Source of the DNA: JAXGQD01 sp964401615
GTDB lineage: Bacteria; Bacillota; Clostridia; Saccharofermentanales; Fastidiosipilaceae
Length of the DNA stretch: 29,751 bases
Assembly (NCBI GenBank): GCA_964401615.1
Contig: CAYNZF010000019.1
Location: forward strand, 1-29,751
Reading direction: 5' to 3'
Positions 1 to 7,466 of the stretch are shown one piece after another. Position 1 is the first letter of the stretch. Every line of letters begins with the position of its first letter. Position numbers and translations under genes: made by a program. The notes under the pieces were generated by a model. It made no database searches, was not told the origin of the DNA, and worked only from the letters and a program-made list of their open reading frames with translations.

Positions 1-1343
1 AGGTGCAGATCCGCACGCTGGCCATGCATCGTACGGCGGAATTCGGCCTTGCGGCGCATTGGAAATACAAAGAGGGCATCAATTCAGGCACGGATGCCGA
101 GGACCAGAGCCAGGATAATCTCGACAATAAGCTCAATTGGCTGAGACAGCTCCTCGATTGGCAAAAGGACATGCGCGACGCCACTGAGTTCATGAGCATG
201 CTGAAAACGGGTCTGGTTTCCGATGAGGTTTACGTGTTTACCCCGCGTGGGGACGTTTTCAGTCTGCCCGCCAAATCGGTTCCGATTGATTTTGCCTATG
301 CGGTTCACTCCGGTGTTGGTAATCATATGTATGGGGCCAAGGTCAACGGAAAAATCGTTCCTTTGACATACCAGCTTCAGAACGGTGACATCGTCGAGAT
401 CCTCACCAGTGAAAAAATTCAGGGTCCGAGCATGGACTGGCTGAAAATTGCCGTCAGCTCCGGTGCCCGCTCCAAAATCAATCAGTTCTTCAAGAAATCC
501 ATGCGCAGTGAAAACATCGCGCGTGGTAAGGAGCTTCTGGAACGGGAAATCAAAAAATCGGATTTTACGGCCCAGCAGTTACTCAAAGCAAAAATCGTCG
601 AACCGGTGATTCAACGCTACAATTACGGAAACATCGATGACCTTTACGCCGGACTGGGACACGGGACACAGACCGCGGGAAAAATCGTCTCAAAGCTGCG
701 TGATGAATATATCAAAAGCCTCAGCGAGGAAGAACGCTTTAAACTGGGTTATCGATTGACTTCTTCCGGTCAGGTGGTTTTCAGTCCACCTACTGTCCAG
801 ATGGTCTCCGAGACAGAGATTCAGCCGATGACTCCGCCCAAAAAGAAAAATCCCAAGAGCGGTAAAAACGAATATGGCATTATTGTCCGGGGAATTGAAA
901 ATTGTCTGGTGCGCTTGTCCAGATGCTGCAGTCCGGTCGCCGGAGATCCCATTATCGGATACATTTCCCGCGGGAACGGTGTCGCCATCCATCGCCGTGA
1001 CTGCCCCAATATTCGCCACATCCTGGAAGCCTCATCGAAAGGTCCGGCTGAAGCTGAAAGGGCCTCAAGATTGATTGAGGTCTATTGGGACAATGAGGAA
1101 TCCGGAGCGACGTTTGAAGTCACTTTGAAAATTTTGGCGCACGACCGCCATCACCTTTTGAGTGATCTGTCCAACGCGATTGCGGATGAGAAAGTTTCAA
1201 TTCTATCCGGCCAGATCAATTCGTTCAAAGACGTGACAGCCAGAATGCTGCTGACCATCGAAGTCAATTCTCAGAATCAGCTGGACCGCGTGATCGGACG
1301 TTTGAAGGCCGTGCGGGACGTAATAGAAGTAGAAAGAAGCTGA
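1..1343 (+). CDS. relA: RelA/SpoT-type (p)ppGpp synthetase/hydrolase, 3' part
   Basis: This is the C-terminal 446 residues of a bifunctional stringent-response enzyme that makes and degrades (p)ppGpp in the cytoplasm. The N-terminal hydrolase and most of the synthetase lie before the window; the frame is open to base 1, so the first GTG is an internal Val codon rather than the start. Visible parts in order are the end of the synthetase domain (EFGLAAHWKYKEG near residue 13), a TGS domain (about 76-137, beginning VYVFTPRGDVF), a helical region, a Cys/His zinc-finger-like segment (CLVRLSRCCSPV...HRRDCPNI, about 300-337) and a C-terminal ACT domain (about 372-445). This regulatory half couples the enzyme to ribosomes. 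Family assignment is firm. Whether the organism calls it rel, relA or spoT cannot be decided without the N-terminus. Confidence 0.95.
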   Translation, partial: VQIRTLAMHRTAEFGLAAHWKYKEGINSGTDAEDQSQDNLDNKLNWLRQLLDWQKDMRDATEFMSMLKTGLVSDEVYVFTPRGDVFSLPAKSVPIDFAYAVHSGVGNHMYGAKVNGKIVPLTYQLQNGDIVEILTSEKIQGPSMDWLKIAVSSGARSKINQFFKKSMRSENIARGKELLEREIKKSDFTAQQLLKAKIVEPVIQRYNYGNIDDLYAGLGHGTQTAGKIVSKLRDEYIKSLSEEERFKLGYRLTSSGQVVFSPPTVQMVSETEIQPMTPPKKKNPKSGKNEYGIIVRGIENCLVRLSRCCSPVAGDPIIGYISRGNGVAIHRRDCPNIRHILEASSKGPAEAERASRLIEVYWDNEESGATFEVTLKILAHDRHHLLSDLSNAIADEKVSILSGQINSFKDVTARMLLTIEVNSQNQLDRVIGRLKAVRDVIEVERS

Positions 1344-1361
1344 GCGTTACGCTGAGCTTCT
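1336..1361 (+). terminator. Possible terminator hairpin overlapping the relA stop codon
   Basis: Arms GAAGCTGAGCG and CGCTGAGCTTC, separated by TTA, form an 11-bp stem with one mismatch. The stop codon lies inside the left arm. Only a short T-rich run (TTCTTCGG) follows, so this is a weak candidate. Confidence 0.35.
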
Positions 1362-1412
1362 TCGGCCTGATCAGGCAATTTCGTTTAAAGGTTCATTTAA
1401 ACATCCGCCGGC

Positions 1413-1559
1413 TCAGCTGAACATTTGTCCAATCATATACAGGACCAAAATCGCTGCAGCGACTCCGGCCACCCCGGCCAAAGCGATGATTAAATTCTGT
1501 TTCTTTTTCTCGTGCGCGCGTTCTTCAGCGCTCAGGGCTCGATTTTCTTGATTGCTCAT
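1413..1559 (-). CDS. Small single-pass membrane protein, 48 aa
   Basis: The ORF opens with ATG at 1559, preceded by AAAGGTG seven bases upstream, and reads 48 codons to TGA. The protein has a charged, helical N-terminus (MSNQENRALSAEERAHEKKK) and a hydrophobic segment (about residues 23-44, LIIALAGVAGVAAAILVLYM), which predicts one transmembrane helix with the charged end in the cytoplasm. It stands alone between relA and RNase J, about 125 bases downstream of the RNase J stop on the same strand, so it could be co-transcribed with it. I do not recognise a family and propose no function. The ribosome binding site and clear membrane segment are the case for it being real. Confidence 0.6.
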   Translation of the reverse strand: MSNQENRALSAEERAHEKKKQNLIIALAGVAGVAAAILVLYMIGQMFS

Positions 1560-1594
1560 TTGTATCACCTTTAGTTAATTTTAATGTATGAGCA

Positions 1595-1627
1595 GGCAGA
1601 GCAAGTCATGCAATGTCCGGCTCTGCC
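1595..1627. repeat. Inverted repeat between RNase J and the small membrane gene
   Basis: GGCAGAGC (1595-1602) and GCTCTGCC (1620-1627) are perfect 8-bp arms around a 17-base loop. A second palindrome, GCCTCAAGCTTGAGGC, lies at about 1649-1664. Both are downstream of RNase J on the minus strand and could be transcript ends or processing sites. Neither has a U-tract, so I do not call a terminator. Confidence 0.35.
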
Positions 1628-1685
1628 CGGCTTCGTTTTGCGCGGATCAGCCTCAAGCTTGAGGCGGTCAAGCCGATTTCAGGCC

Positions 1686-3827
1686 TTAGGCCTCAATCAC
1701 CGAAATGAGCAGAACCGGCCTGCGCTTGGTGCGTTGGTAGAGGATGCTTTGTAACTGATCTTTAAGTTGTCCGACCATCATGGGCGAGGATAAAACGGCA
1801 CCCTGATTTTTCTTGTTAGTGGAAAAATCGGTGATCCTGCGCACACATTCAGCTTCCAATCCGGGCATGTCGCGTTCATAGGTGAAACCGCGAGCATCGA
1901 TGACCGGCTTGCCATACAAGCTTTTACCGCTTTTGTCCACTGCGATGGCGACCGAGAAAACACCGTCATCAGATAGCGTGCGGCGCTGTTCCAGGATCGC
2001 GCTGTCAACCGTGCCCTGTGGGGAGCCGTCGATTAAGACCGCTCCGGCGTTGGTGTAACCGGCAATGCGCGCGTGGTCTTGTGCGCATTCAAAAATATCA
2101 CCGTTGTTGAGGATATAGATGCTGTCCATCGGCTGGCCCAATTCGGCCGCGACCTGAGCATGGATGTAGAGATGGCGGTACTCCCCGTGTGCCGGTAAAA
2201 AATACCTGGGTGTCAGCAGCTGGTGAAGCATTTTGATTTCTTCACGGTAGGCATGTCCCGAAACATGAATTTCCGCCATGTCGGAGTAAACCACGTTGGC
2301 TTGTCTTTTATAGAGTTCGTTGATGACACGGAAGATGGGTTTTTCGTTACCGGGGATCGGAGTCGCGGAAATGATGACGGTGTCACCTGCGCCGATTTCT
2401 ATGTTTCTATGTTCAGAATAAGCCATCCGAGTCAACGCGGCCATGGCTTCACCCTGGCTGCCTGTGGTGATAATACAGACTTGCTCCGGTGCGTATTTAT
2501 CGATCTCGTTAAGTTCAATCAAGGTCCCCGGATTGATGTCGATGTAATTCAGATTTTGAGCGGCCTTGAAAACGTTGACCATGCTGCGCCCGACGATTGC
2601 GACCTTACGATGCGTGACCTCAGCTGCAGAGATGATCTGTTGAACACGATGCACGTTGGATGAGAATGTCGCGACGATGATACGGCCCTTCGCTTTAGCA
2701 AACTGCGCGGTAAAAGACTCACCGACGGTTTTTTCTGAAGGCGAAAATCCCTTCTTTTCGATATTGGTGCTTTCACATACAAAAAGCAGGACCCCTTCGG
2801 CGCCAAGCTGCGCAAAGCGCTGCAGGTTGATGGGCTTGCCGTGAATCGGGGTGTAATCCACCTTGAAATCACCTGAATGAACGGCGATGCCGGCAGGTGT
2901 GCGGATGGCCAGAGAAGAAGCATCGGCGATGCTGTGGTTGACGTGAATGAACTCCACTTCAAACACACCGGCTTTGACGGGAACACCGCTTTCGACGATG
3001 TGCAGCAAGGAGGTCTGTGAACCCATGCCTTTGTCTTCCAATTTTATGCGCAGCAGTTCGATGGTCATCGGTGTGCCGTACATGGGGACTGCGACCTGTG
3101 ATAATAGCCAGCTGATCGAACCGATGTGGTCCTCGTGGCCATGCGTGAAGAAGACGCCTCTAAGTTTGTGGCGATTTTCCAGTACGTAAGACATGTCCGG
3201 AATGACAGAATCGATACCGGGCTGGGTTTCTTCAGGAAAGGCGACGCCCACATCGACCACGATCATGTCGTTGCCATATTCATAAACGGTCATGTTTTTT
3301 CCGATTTCACAAAGACCGCCCAGCGGAATAACTTTCAAGGCCGCACGAGAGGAGGAATCGACTGAACGCATGGCTTGCCCGCTTTCAGCGTCACGCCCTA
3401 GGCGTTTCAGAACACCGGGTGCGTACTGTGGAGAGAGATTGGGGATGATTTGAGTGCCCTTGACACCGGTCACATCACTTTGTCGAAATGAACTCTTGCG
3501 TCTGCGTGCCGGTCGGTTGACCTGCAACGAAGACGGCGGAGCGGGATGTGTCACCGCTTTGGCTTTGGGAGCTTGGGCATTGTTGTCACTGGTTTTTTGT
3601 GGTGTGTAGGTGTTGGCGTTGTTCTTCGCCTTGGCCTGGGCTTTGGCTTTCACCTCAGCTTTGTCTTTGGCTTTGATCAACATGCTGGGGGTTTCTTTGG
3701 TGGGGACTTCCTTTTTCGGAAGATCGTAATCAAATATCTGATGAGGAATAAATTTATCTACATCATTGGGGTTCTTCTGTTTTCTCTTAATTGGCGCGAT
3801 TTTATCGTCACCGTTCTTTCTGACCAT
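1686..3827 (-). CDS. rnj: Ribonuclease J with long basic N-terminal extension
   Basis: This metallo-beta-lactamase/beta-CASP ribonuclease has 5'-3' exonuclease and endonuclease activity and matures and decays mRNA and rRNA in the cytoplasm. The catalytic domain begins near residue 164 (LKVIPLGGLCEIGKN) and carries the zinc-binding motif HGHEDH at 229-234, followed by beta-CASP and C-terminal domains. At 713 residues it is about 150 longer than a typical RNase J of roughly 555. The excess is an N-terminal low-complexity stretch with Lys-Ala repeats (residues 52-70) and a Pro/Arg-rich linker, probably disordered and possibly RNA- or partner-binding (inference). The ATG at 3827 has AAGGAGA just upstream, which supports this start and hence the extension. 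A long inverted repeat at 3864-3899 lies in its 5' leader. It is transcribed divergently from rpsT. Confidence 0.95.
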   Translation of the reverse strand: MVRKNGDDKIAPIKRKQKNPNDVDKFIPHQIFDYDLPKKEVPTKETPSMLIKAKDKAEVKAKAQAKAKNNANTYTPQKTSDNNAQAPKAKAVTHPAPPSSLQVNRPARRRKSSFRQSDVTGVKGTQIIPNLSPQYAPGVLKRLGRDAESGQAMRSVDSSSRAALKVIPLGGLCEIGKNMTVYEYGNDMIVVDVGVAFPEETQPGIDSVIPDMSYVLENRHKLRGVFFTHGHEDHIGSISWLLSQVAVPMYGTPMTIELLRIKLEDKGMGSQTSLLHIVESGVPVKAGVFEVEFIHVNHSIADASSLAIRTPAGIAVHSGDFKVDYTPIHGKPINLQRFAQLGAEGVLLFVCESTNIEKKGFSPSEKTVGESFTAQFAKAKGRIIVATFSSNVHRVQQIISAAEVTHRKVAIVGRSMVNVFKAAQNLNYIDINPGTLIELNEIDKYAPEQVCIITTGSQGEAMAALTRMAYSEHRNIEIGAGDTVIISATPIPGNEKPIFRVINELYKRQANVVYSDMAEIHVSGHAYREEIKMLHQLLTPRYFLPAHGEYRHLYIHAQVAAELGQPMDSIYILNNGDIFECAQDHARIAGYTNAGAVLIDGSPQGTVDSAILEQRRTLSDDGVFSVAIAVDKSGKSLYGKPVIDARGFTYERDMPGLEAECVRRITDFSTNKKNQGAVLSSPMMVGQLKDQLQSILYQRTKRRPVLLISVIEA

Positions 3828-3863
3828 TAACGGTTCTCCTTTTCATGCGCACACCCAAATGTT

Positions 3864-3899
3864 GGTCAAAGCCAGCCACCACGTGGTTTGCCTTTGACC
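3864..3899 (-). promoter_or_regulatory. Inverted repeat in the RNase J 5' leader
   Basis: The outer arms GGTCAAAG (3864-3871) and CTTTGACC (3892-3899) are perfect. Between them is a palindromic core, ACCACGTGGT (about 3878-3887). In the RNase J mRNA this would form a stem-loop about 25 bases before the ribosome binding site. It could be an autoregulatory RNA element or a protein operator; the sequence alone does not decide. Confidence 0.5.
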
Positions 3900-3938
3900 G
3901 AATGAATCTGCCTGCCTCGTTGAGGCTGTTCTATTTTG

Positions 3939-3955
3939 ACGTCTTGCAAAGACGT
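3939..3955. promoter_or_regulatory. Short hairpin/inverted repeat upstream of RNase J
   Basis: ACGTCTT (3939-3945) and AAGACGT (3949-3955) are a perfect 7-bp inverted repeat with a GCA loop. It is a possible operator or leader hairpin with no known partner. Confidence 0.35.
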
Positions 3956-4055
3956 AAATATTGTCCTGAACGCAACGGATTTGGTTAATGTGACCGGTGC
4001 ATCGAAAATCAATTGTTCTTATGTTAACTTTTGTTGGCTTTGTTTGCAAGCCACC

Positions 4056-4084
4056 TTGCTTATTAAAAATGATTGTGGTAAGAT
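4056..4084 (+). promoter_or_regulatory. Promoter of rpsT
   Basis: A -35 box TTGCTT (4056-4061), a 17-base spacer and a -10 box TAAGAT (4079-4084) form a good sigma-A-type promoter. It predicts a leader of about 55-60 bases before rpsT. Confidence 0.65.
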
Positions 4085-4148
4085 TCTGAGGCATTTCAGA
4101 AACAATGATTGTTTTGCGCGAATGACTCTATAGGGAGGTGAAGGACGA

Positions 4149-4409
4149 ATGCCCAATATTAAATCAGCGATTAAGCGTGTCAAAGTAAGCGAAAAGCGCC
4201 GTTTAGTCAATAAAATGAAGACCAGTGCGCTGCGTACGGAAATCAAGAAAATTGACTTAGCGATCGAAGCCGGTGTGGAAGGCGTCAAAGACATAGCGAA
4301 ACAAGCTCAAAAGGCGATTGATCAGGCTGCGTCGAATGGCATTTTGCATAAGAATACCGCTGCTCGCCGCAATTCCCGTATCGCGAGAGCGATCAACAAG
4401 CAAGCCTGA
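4149..4409 (+). CDS. rpsT: 30S ribosomal protein S20
   Basis: S20 is an early-binding protein of the small ribosomal subunit that contacts 16S rRNA. The 86-residue length and the all-helical, Lys/Arg/Ala-rich sequence, beginning MPNIKSAIKRVKVSEKRR and ending NSRIARAINKQA, are typical of the family. The ATG is preceded by AGGGAGGTGA at an ideal distance. It is monocistronic: its own promoter lies at 4056-4084 and a strong hairpin terminator follows at 4445-4479. Assignment is firm. Confidence 0.97.
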   Translation: MPNIKSAIKRVKVSEKRRLVNKMKTSALRTEIKKIDLAIEAGVEGVKDIAKQAQKAIDQAASNGILHKNTAARRNSRIARAINKQA

Positions 4410-4444
4410 GAAAAATTTGCGCTTTTCTTATAGTTAATATAAAA

Positions 4445-4479
4445 CCCGTTCCTTGCTCAGAGCAAGAAACGGGCTTTTT
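4445..4479 (+). terminator. Bidirectional terminator between rpsT and tyrS
   Basis: A CCCGTT...AACGGG stem extended by CTTGCTC/GAGCAAG is followed by CTTTTTG on the plus strand. On the minus strand it is followed by GGGTTTTATATT. It can therefore end both converging transcripts. Confidence 0.85.
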
Positions 4480-4530
4480 GTTGTTTGCGTAAAGGCCGCC
4501 CCTTGAAGCGGGTGACAAAAATTTAGAAAT

Positions 4531-5809
4531 TCAGTTCAATACGAGTTTGTGATAATTCTTTTTACCTTTTTTGACGATGGCCTCGCCTGCGTTAAAGTCC
4601 GCTTCATTCAGCACATAGGCAAAGTCGGTGATGACTGCGTCGTTGAGACGAAGTCCATTTTGTTGGACCAGTCGGCGGCCTTCTCCTTTGGTTGATCAGC
4701 GCATCCTGAATGATGTCCGCCATCGCCCGCCCTTCACGCGCGGCCCGCTCCTTGGCTTCGACCAGGACGTCCAGGAGCATGATGTTTCCCAAATCAGCTC
4801 GTTTGACTGAAGTCTGAGGCATGGTGGCGGATGTTCCGGCGCCTTCAAAAAGCTCTTCTGCTTGCTTCAGAACAGCGGCTGCCCGGTCTTTCCCATGAAT
4901 GATTGCTGTGATTTCGTAGGCCAGTTTTTTCTTGGCCTGATTGATTTCCGCGTCTTTCATGGAAGCATATTCGTTGATTTCTTCGAGCGGCATGAAGGTC
5001 AAGAGCTTCATGCACTTGATGACATCCGCATCGTCGATGTTTCTCCAATATTGATAGAAATCAAAGGGGCTTGTTTTTTCAGGGTCCAGCCATAAGGCAC
5101 CGTTGGCGGTTTTGCCCATCTTAGTGCCTGCACTCGTGGTCAGCAGATTGAAGGTGAGTCCAAAGACTTCTTTGGCTTCTTTACGGCGCACCAGATCGAT
5201 TCCGGCCAGGATATTGGACCATTGATCATCACCACCGAATTCGATCGTGCAGTCGTAACGGCGGTACAATTCCAAAAAGTCGTAAGCCTGCATCAACATG
5301 TAGTTGAATTCCAGAAAGGTCAGACCTTTCTCCATGCGCTGCTTATAGCATTCCGCGGTCAACATGCGGTTGACTGAGAAATGCGCACCGATTTCTCTCA
5401 GGAATTCAATGTAATTTAATTGCAAAAGCCAATCCGCGTTGTCGACGATGACAGCCTTTTCATCTGAAAAATCGAGCAGCAGCTTCATTTGTTCTTTAAA
5501 ACGAGAGACGTTGTACTTGATGACCTCTGTCGTTAAAACCTGACGCAGATCCGAACGGCCTGAGGGGTCACCGACCATTCCGGTTCCTCCACCCATCAGG
5601 GCAATCGGGCGATGGCCGGCGCGCTGTAAATGAGCCATGGCCATCATGGTTTGAAAATGGCCGACGTGCAGGCTGTCCGCAGTAGGATCGAAGCCAATAT
5701 AGAATGTAGCCCCCGGAGTCGCCAGGCGCTCACGAATGGCCGCCTCATTGGTAGCCTGCGCGATAAAACCGCGCTCCTTAAGGGTGTCAAAAACATTTAC
5801 AGAAGACAT
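4531..5809 (-). CDS. tyrS: Tyrosyl-tRNA synthetase, frameshifted before the S4 domain
   Basis: This class I synthetase charges tRNA-Tyr. The Rossmann catalytic domain holds the HIGH-type motif HVGH (DSLHVGHFQTM) and the KMSKS-type motif KMGKT (GTKMGKTANGALW). The reading frame from ATG 5809 runs to a TGA at 4604 with an unrelated tail (RRRPPTGPTKW...) after DALINQ. The expected S4 RNA-binding domain, GEGRRLVQQNGLRLND to KKGKKNYHKLVLN, is present in another frame and ends with TGA at 4531. The span of 1,279 bases is one more than a multiple of three, so one extra base lies near 4681-4697, most simply in the AAA of CAAAGG. It could be a sequencing error or a real mutation. The start has AAAGAGG nine bases upstream. 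It follows tmcAL by 59 bases, probably in one operon; no T-box is visible. Confidence 0.9.
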
Positions 5810-5868
5810 GGAAAACCTCTTTCATAGGGTCTGGGATTTTTTCGCCGCAGCGATGTATCTTGAAAATT

Positions 5869-7188
5869 CTAGCCAAGAAGCAGGGGCTTGTCAAAGTCCG
5901 CGCCCGGACCCGCACCAGACAAGATTCCGTAAAGATCCGCTGCCAGCAGGCTGATCTCCGCGCTGCGCCGCGCCAGCGGCTCAGTGGCGGGGATTTCCAG
6001 ATAATCCGATGTCTTGGTGAAGATGGGGACACGCGCGCTTTGGCGCATCCTTTTCAGCAGGTAGCGCCCGGACTTGTCCGCGGCCAGTGCTCTGATAAAA
6101 AAGGGCGCGCCGGCATCCAGAAAATTGCTGACTTCCCCCTTTTTGATTCCTAAGAGCAGACAAATCAGAGCACGCTGTACGCGGGCGGCCGGAAAACGTT
6201 TGCTTCTGGCCTTATCCACGAGATCTTGATACAGGTGAGCGGGATGCTCCGGACGGGTAGCCGCAATTTCCTTGACGCGTTCCGGCAGTCCTTCATCCCA
6301 ACCATGATATCCGGCCAGCTCCTCGATACTGCTCGCGCGGATGCGGCTGAAGATGAGCGGCGCCAGGCTCTCCCGGGTCACGATTTCCTTTTTTTGGATG
6401 GCTTCCAGCAAAACCGCCAGTGAGCCGGTCGGCATCTCGTCTCGGAGGCTCTTAAGAGCTGCGGCGCTGCTGGGCAAAACGTGTTCGATCGTGCTTCTGA
6501 TGGCAGTCGCCGAACTGTGACTCGTGGAGAGCCGCTCATCCAAATAGGCCGCGCCCACACGCGGGTGTGTGAAGATTCTGGGTCTGGGGAGTTCACCCAG
6601 ATTTTCGACGGCAGTCAGATAAGCCAGGGCCAGTTGATTGTTGGAGCCATGCCAAAAATTCGCATCTTCCACTACTTCCAGCAGCGCAGCAAGTTCGGCC
6701 TCAGTAAAGAACGTGAGCGCTTCCGAGGAGATGATAAAAGCACGGGCAGCTGTTTCGTGGGCGGCGGCGTATGACAGACCGGCATGGAGGGCTTCTTTTA
6801 ATTGCTCGGTATAGCAGCCGGGCGTGTGTCGGCGCAGCCTGGTCAAGGCATTCAGGGCTGTAAGCTGCCCCGATTCAGATCCGAAGCAGAGCGTCAAGGG
6901 GAGACCTGTACACGCCAGAGTCCGCACCGCGCCCGCAGCGAAATAATCAGCCGAACTGCAGCTGAAAATACTGCCCAGCTCGAGCACCAGGTTTACCCCC
7001 GAAGCCATGGCGGCCTCAGCCCGCCTCCACTTACTCATGAGGGCCGCTTCACCGCGTTGTACGAAATCACCGCTCATGCAAGTAACGAACATGGCGTCAG
7101 CGCCAAAACGCTCACGCAAAATTTTCAGCTGCTCAGCGTGGCCGTTGTGGAAGGGGTTGTATTCACTGACGATTCCTAAAATTTTCAT
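5869..7188 (-). CDS. tmcAL: tRNA(Met) cytidine acetate ligase (TmcAL/YlbM family)
   Basis: TmcAL uses ATP and acetate to make N4-acetylcytidine at the wobble base of elongator tRNA-Met. The 439-residue protein starts MKILGIVSEYNPFHNGH, with the nucleotidyltransferase motif NPFHNGH at residues 11-17, and continues with the family signature SGDFVQRGEAALMSKWRRAE and a helical C-terminal part. I chose ATG 7188 because the family begins exactly here; the longer frame adds 15 residues unlike the family. There is no Shine-Dalgarno sequence before this ATG. A TATAAT box lies six bases upstream (7195-7200), so the transcript may be leaderless. It precedes tyrS on the same strand, which places two tRNA-related genes together. 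Confidence 0.88.
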   Translation of the reverse strand: MKILGIVSEYNPFHNGHAEQLKILRERFGADAMFVTCMSGDFVQRGEAALMSKWRRAEAAMASGVNLVLELGSIFSCSSADYFAAGAVRTLACTGLPLTLCFGSESGQLTALNALTRLRRHTPGCYTEQLKEALHAGLSYAAAHETAARAFIISSEALTFFTEAELAALLEVVEDANFWHGSNNQLALAYLTAVENLGELPRPRIFTHPRVGAAYLDERLSTSHSSATAIRSTIEHVLPSSAAALKSLRDEMPTGSLAVLLEAIQKKEIVTRESLAPLIFSRIRASSIEELAGYHGWDEGLPERVKEIAATRPEHPAHLYQDLVDKARSKRFPAARVQRALICLLLGIKKGEVSNFLDAGAPFFIRALAADKSGRYLLKRMRQSARVPIFTKTSDYLEIPATEPLARRSAEISLLAADLYGILSGAGPGADFDKPLLLG

Positions 7189-7194
7189 GAAACG

Positions 7195-7200
7195 ATTATA
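7195..7200 (-). promoter_or_regulatory. Candidate -10 box of tmcAL
   Basis: A perfect TATAAT on the minus strand ends six bases before the tmcAL ATG, so the predicted transcript start is the A of ATG. The -35 region at 17-base spacing (TTCGTT) is poor, which lowers confidence. Confidence 0.45.
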
Positions 7201-7263
7201 GCGCGCTTTGGCAAAGAAACGAATCTGTAACACAGAAAATACACGAATTTATCAAGATCCCTG

Positions 7264-7272
7264 TGCTATAAT
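7264..7272 (+). promoter_or_regulatory. Extended -10 promoter for the leader RNA and cysS
   Basis: TGCTATAAT is a perfect extended -10 element. Transcription would start at about 7279, the 5' base of the terminal helix of the RNA described next. The -35 region is weak, as is usual with extended -10 promoters. Confidence 0.65.
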
Positions 7273-7278
7273 GTGTTT

Positions 7279-7449
7279 GGAGATGTCGGTTCTTTCCGTT
7301 TGGACCTGCATGACTTAAAAGGGAGCTTGCGTCAAAAGATAATACTGGACTCGTTCAGCGAGATAGTAGGAGGCTTTTGCAGAGCACCCACCTGGCGGAG
7401 ACGCGAGGTGTCAATTGGGGAGAGTCGACGTTTCTGTGTCTTTATTTTT
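7279..7449 (+). ncRNA. ssrS: Probable 6S RNA (rod-shaped RNA upstream of cysS)
   Basis: The 5' and 3' ends pair: 7279-7288 (GGAGATGTCG) with 7426-7435 (CGACGTTTCT), then 7290-7297 with 7417-7424. A large internal bubble follows, with left strand 7298-7320. Its right strand (7390-7416) carries a small hairpin with a GAGA tetraloop (stem CACCT/AGGTG plus GCG/CGC). The apical arm is also paired: 7321-7330 with 7379-7389, 7334-7338 with 7374-7378, 7343-7346 with 7365-7368, and 7350-7353 with 7359-7362. A U-rich stretch (TCTTTATTTTTAT) after the closing helix can act as terminator. Closing stem, central bubble with a 3'-side hairpin and long terminal arm are the architecture of 6S RNA, which binds the housekeeping RNA polymerase. 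Pairing was done by eye and no covariance search was run. It could instead be a cysS leader element. Confidence 0.55.
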
Positions 7450-7466
7450 ATGCGGAGAGGTAAACC

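Larger units (their letters stand above)
3828..4148. other. Divergent RNase J / rpsT control region
   Basis: This stretch of about 320 bases has no convincing gene. It holds the RNase J leader on the left, with inverted repeats at 3864-3899 and 3939-3955, and the rpsT promoter on the right (4056-4084). I found no clear -10/-35 pair for RNase J. Confidence 0.6.

Noticed and set aside
4681..4700. Programmed +1 frameshift in tyrS, since AAAGGAG lies at the site
   Set aside because: A stimulatory Shine-Dalgarno sequence must lie upstream of the slip site, not on it, and Gln CAA would re-pair poorly at AAA. The zero frame has no adjacent stop codon. A simple indel is more likely.
7273..7466. T-box riboswitch upstream of cysS
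   Set aside because: No AGGGTGG-ACCGCG-type antiterminator sequence is present and the pairing pattern is a single long rod rather than Stem I plus terminator/antiterminator.
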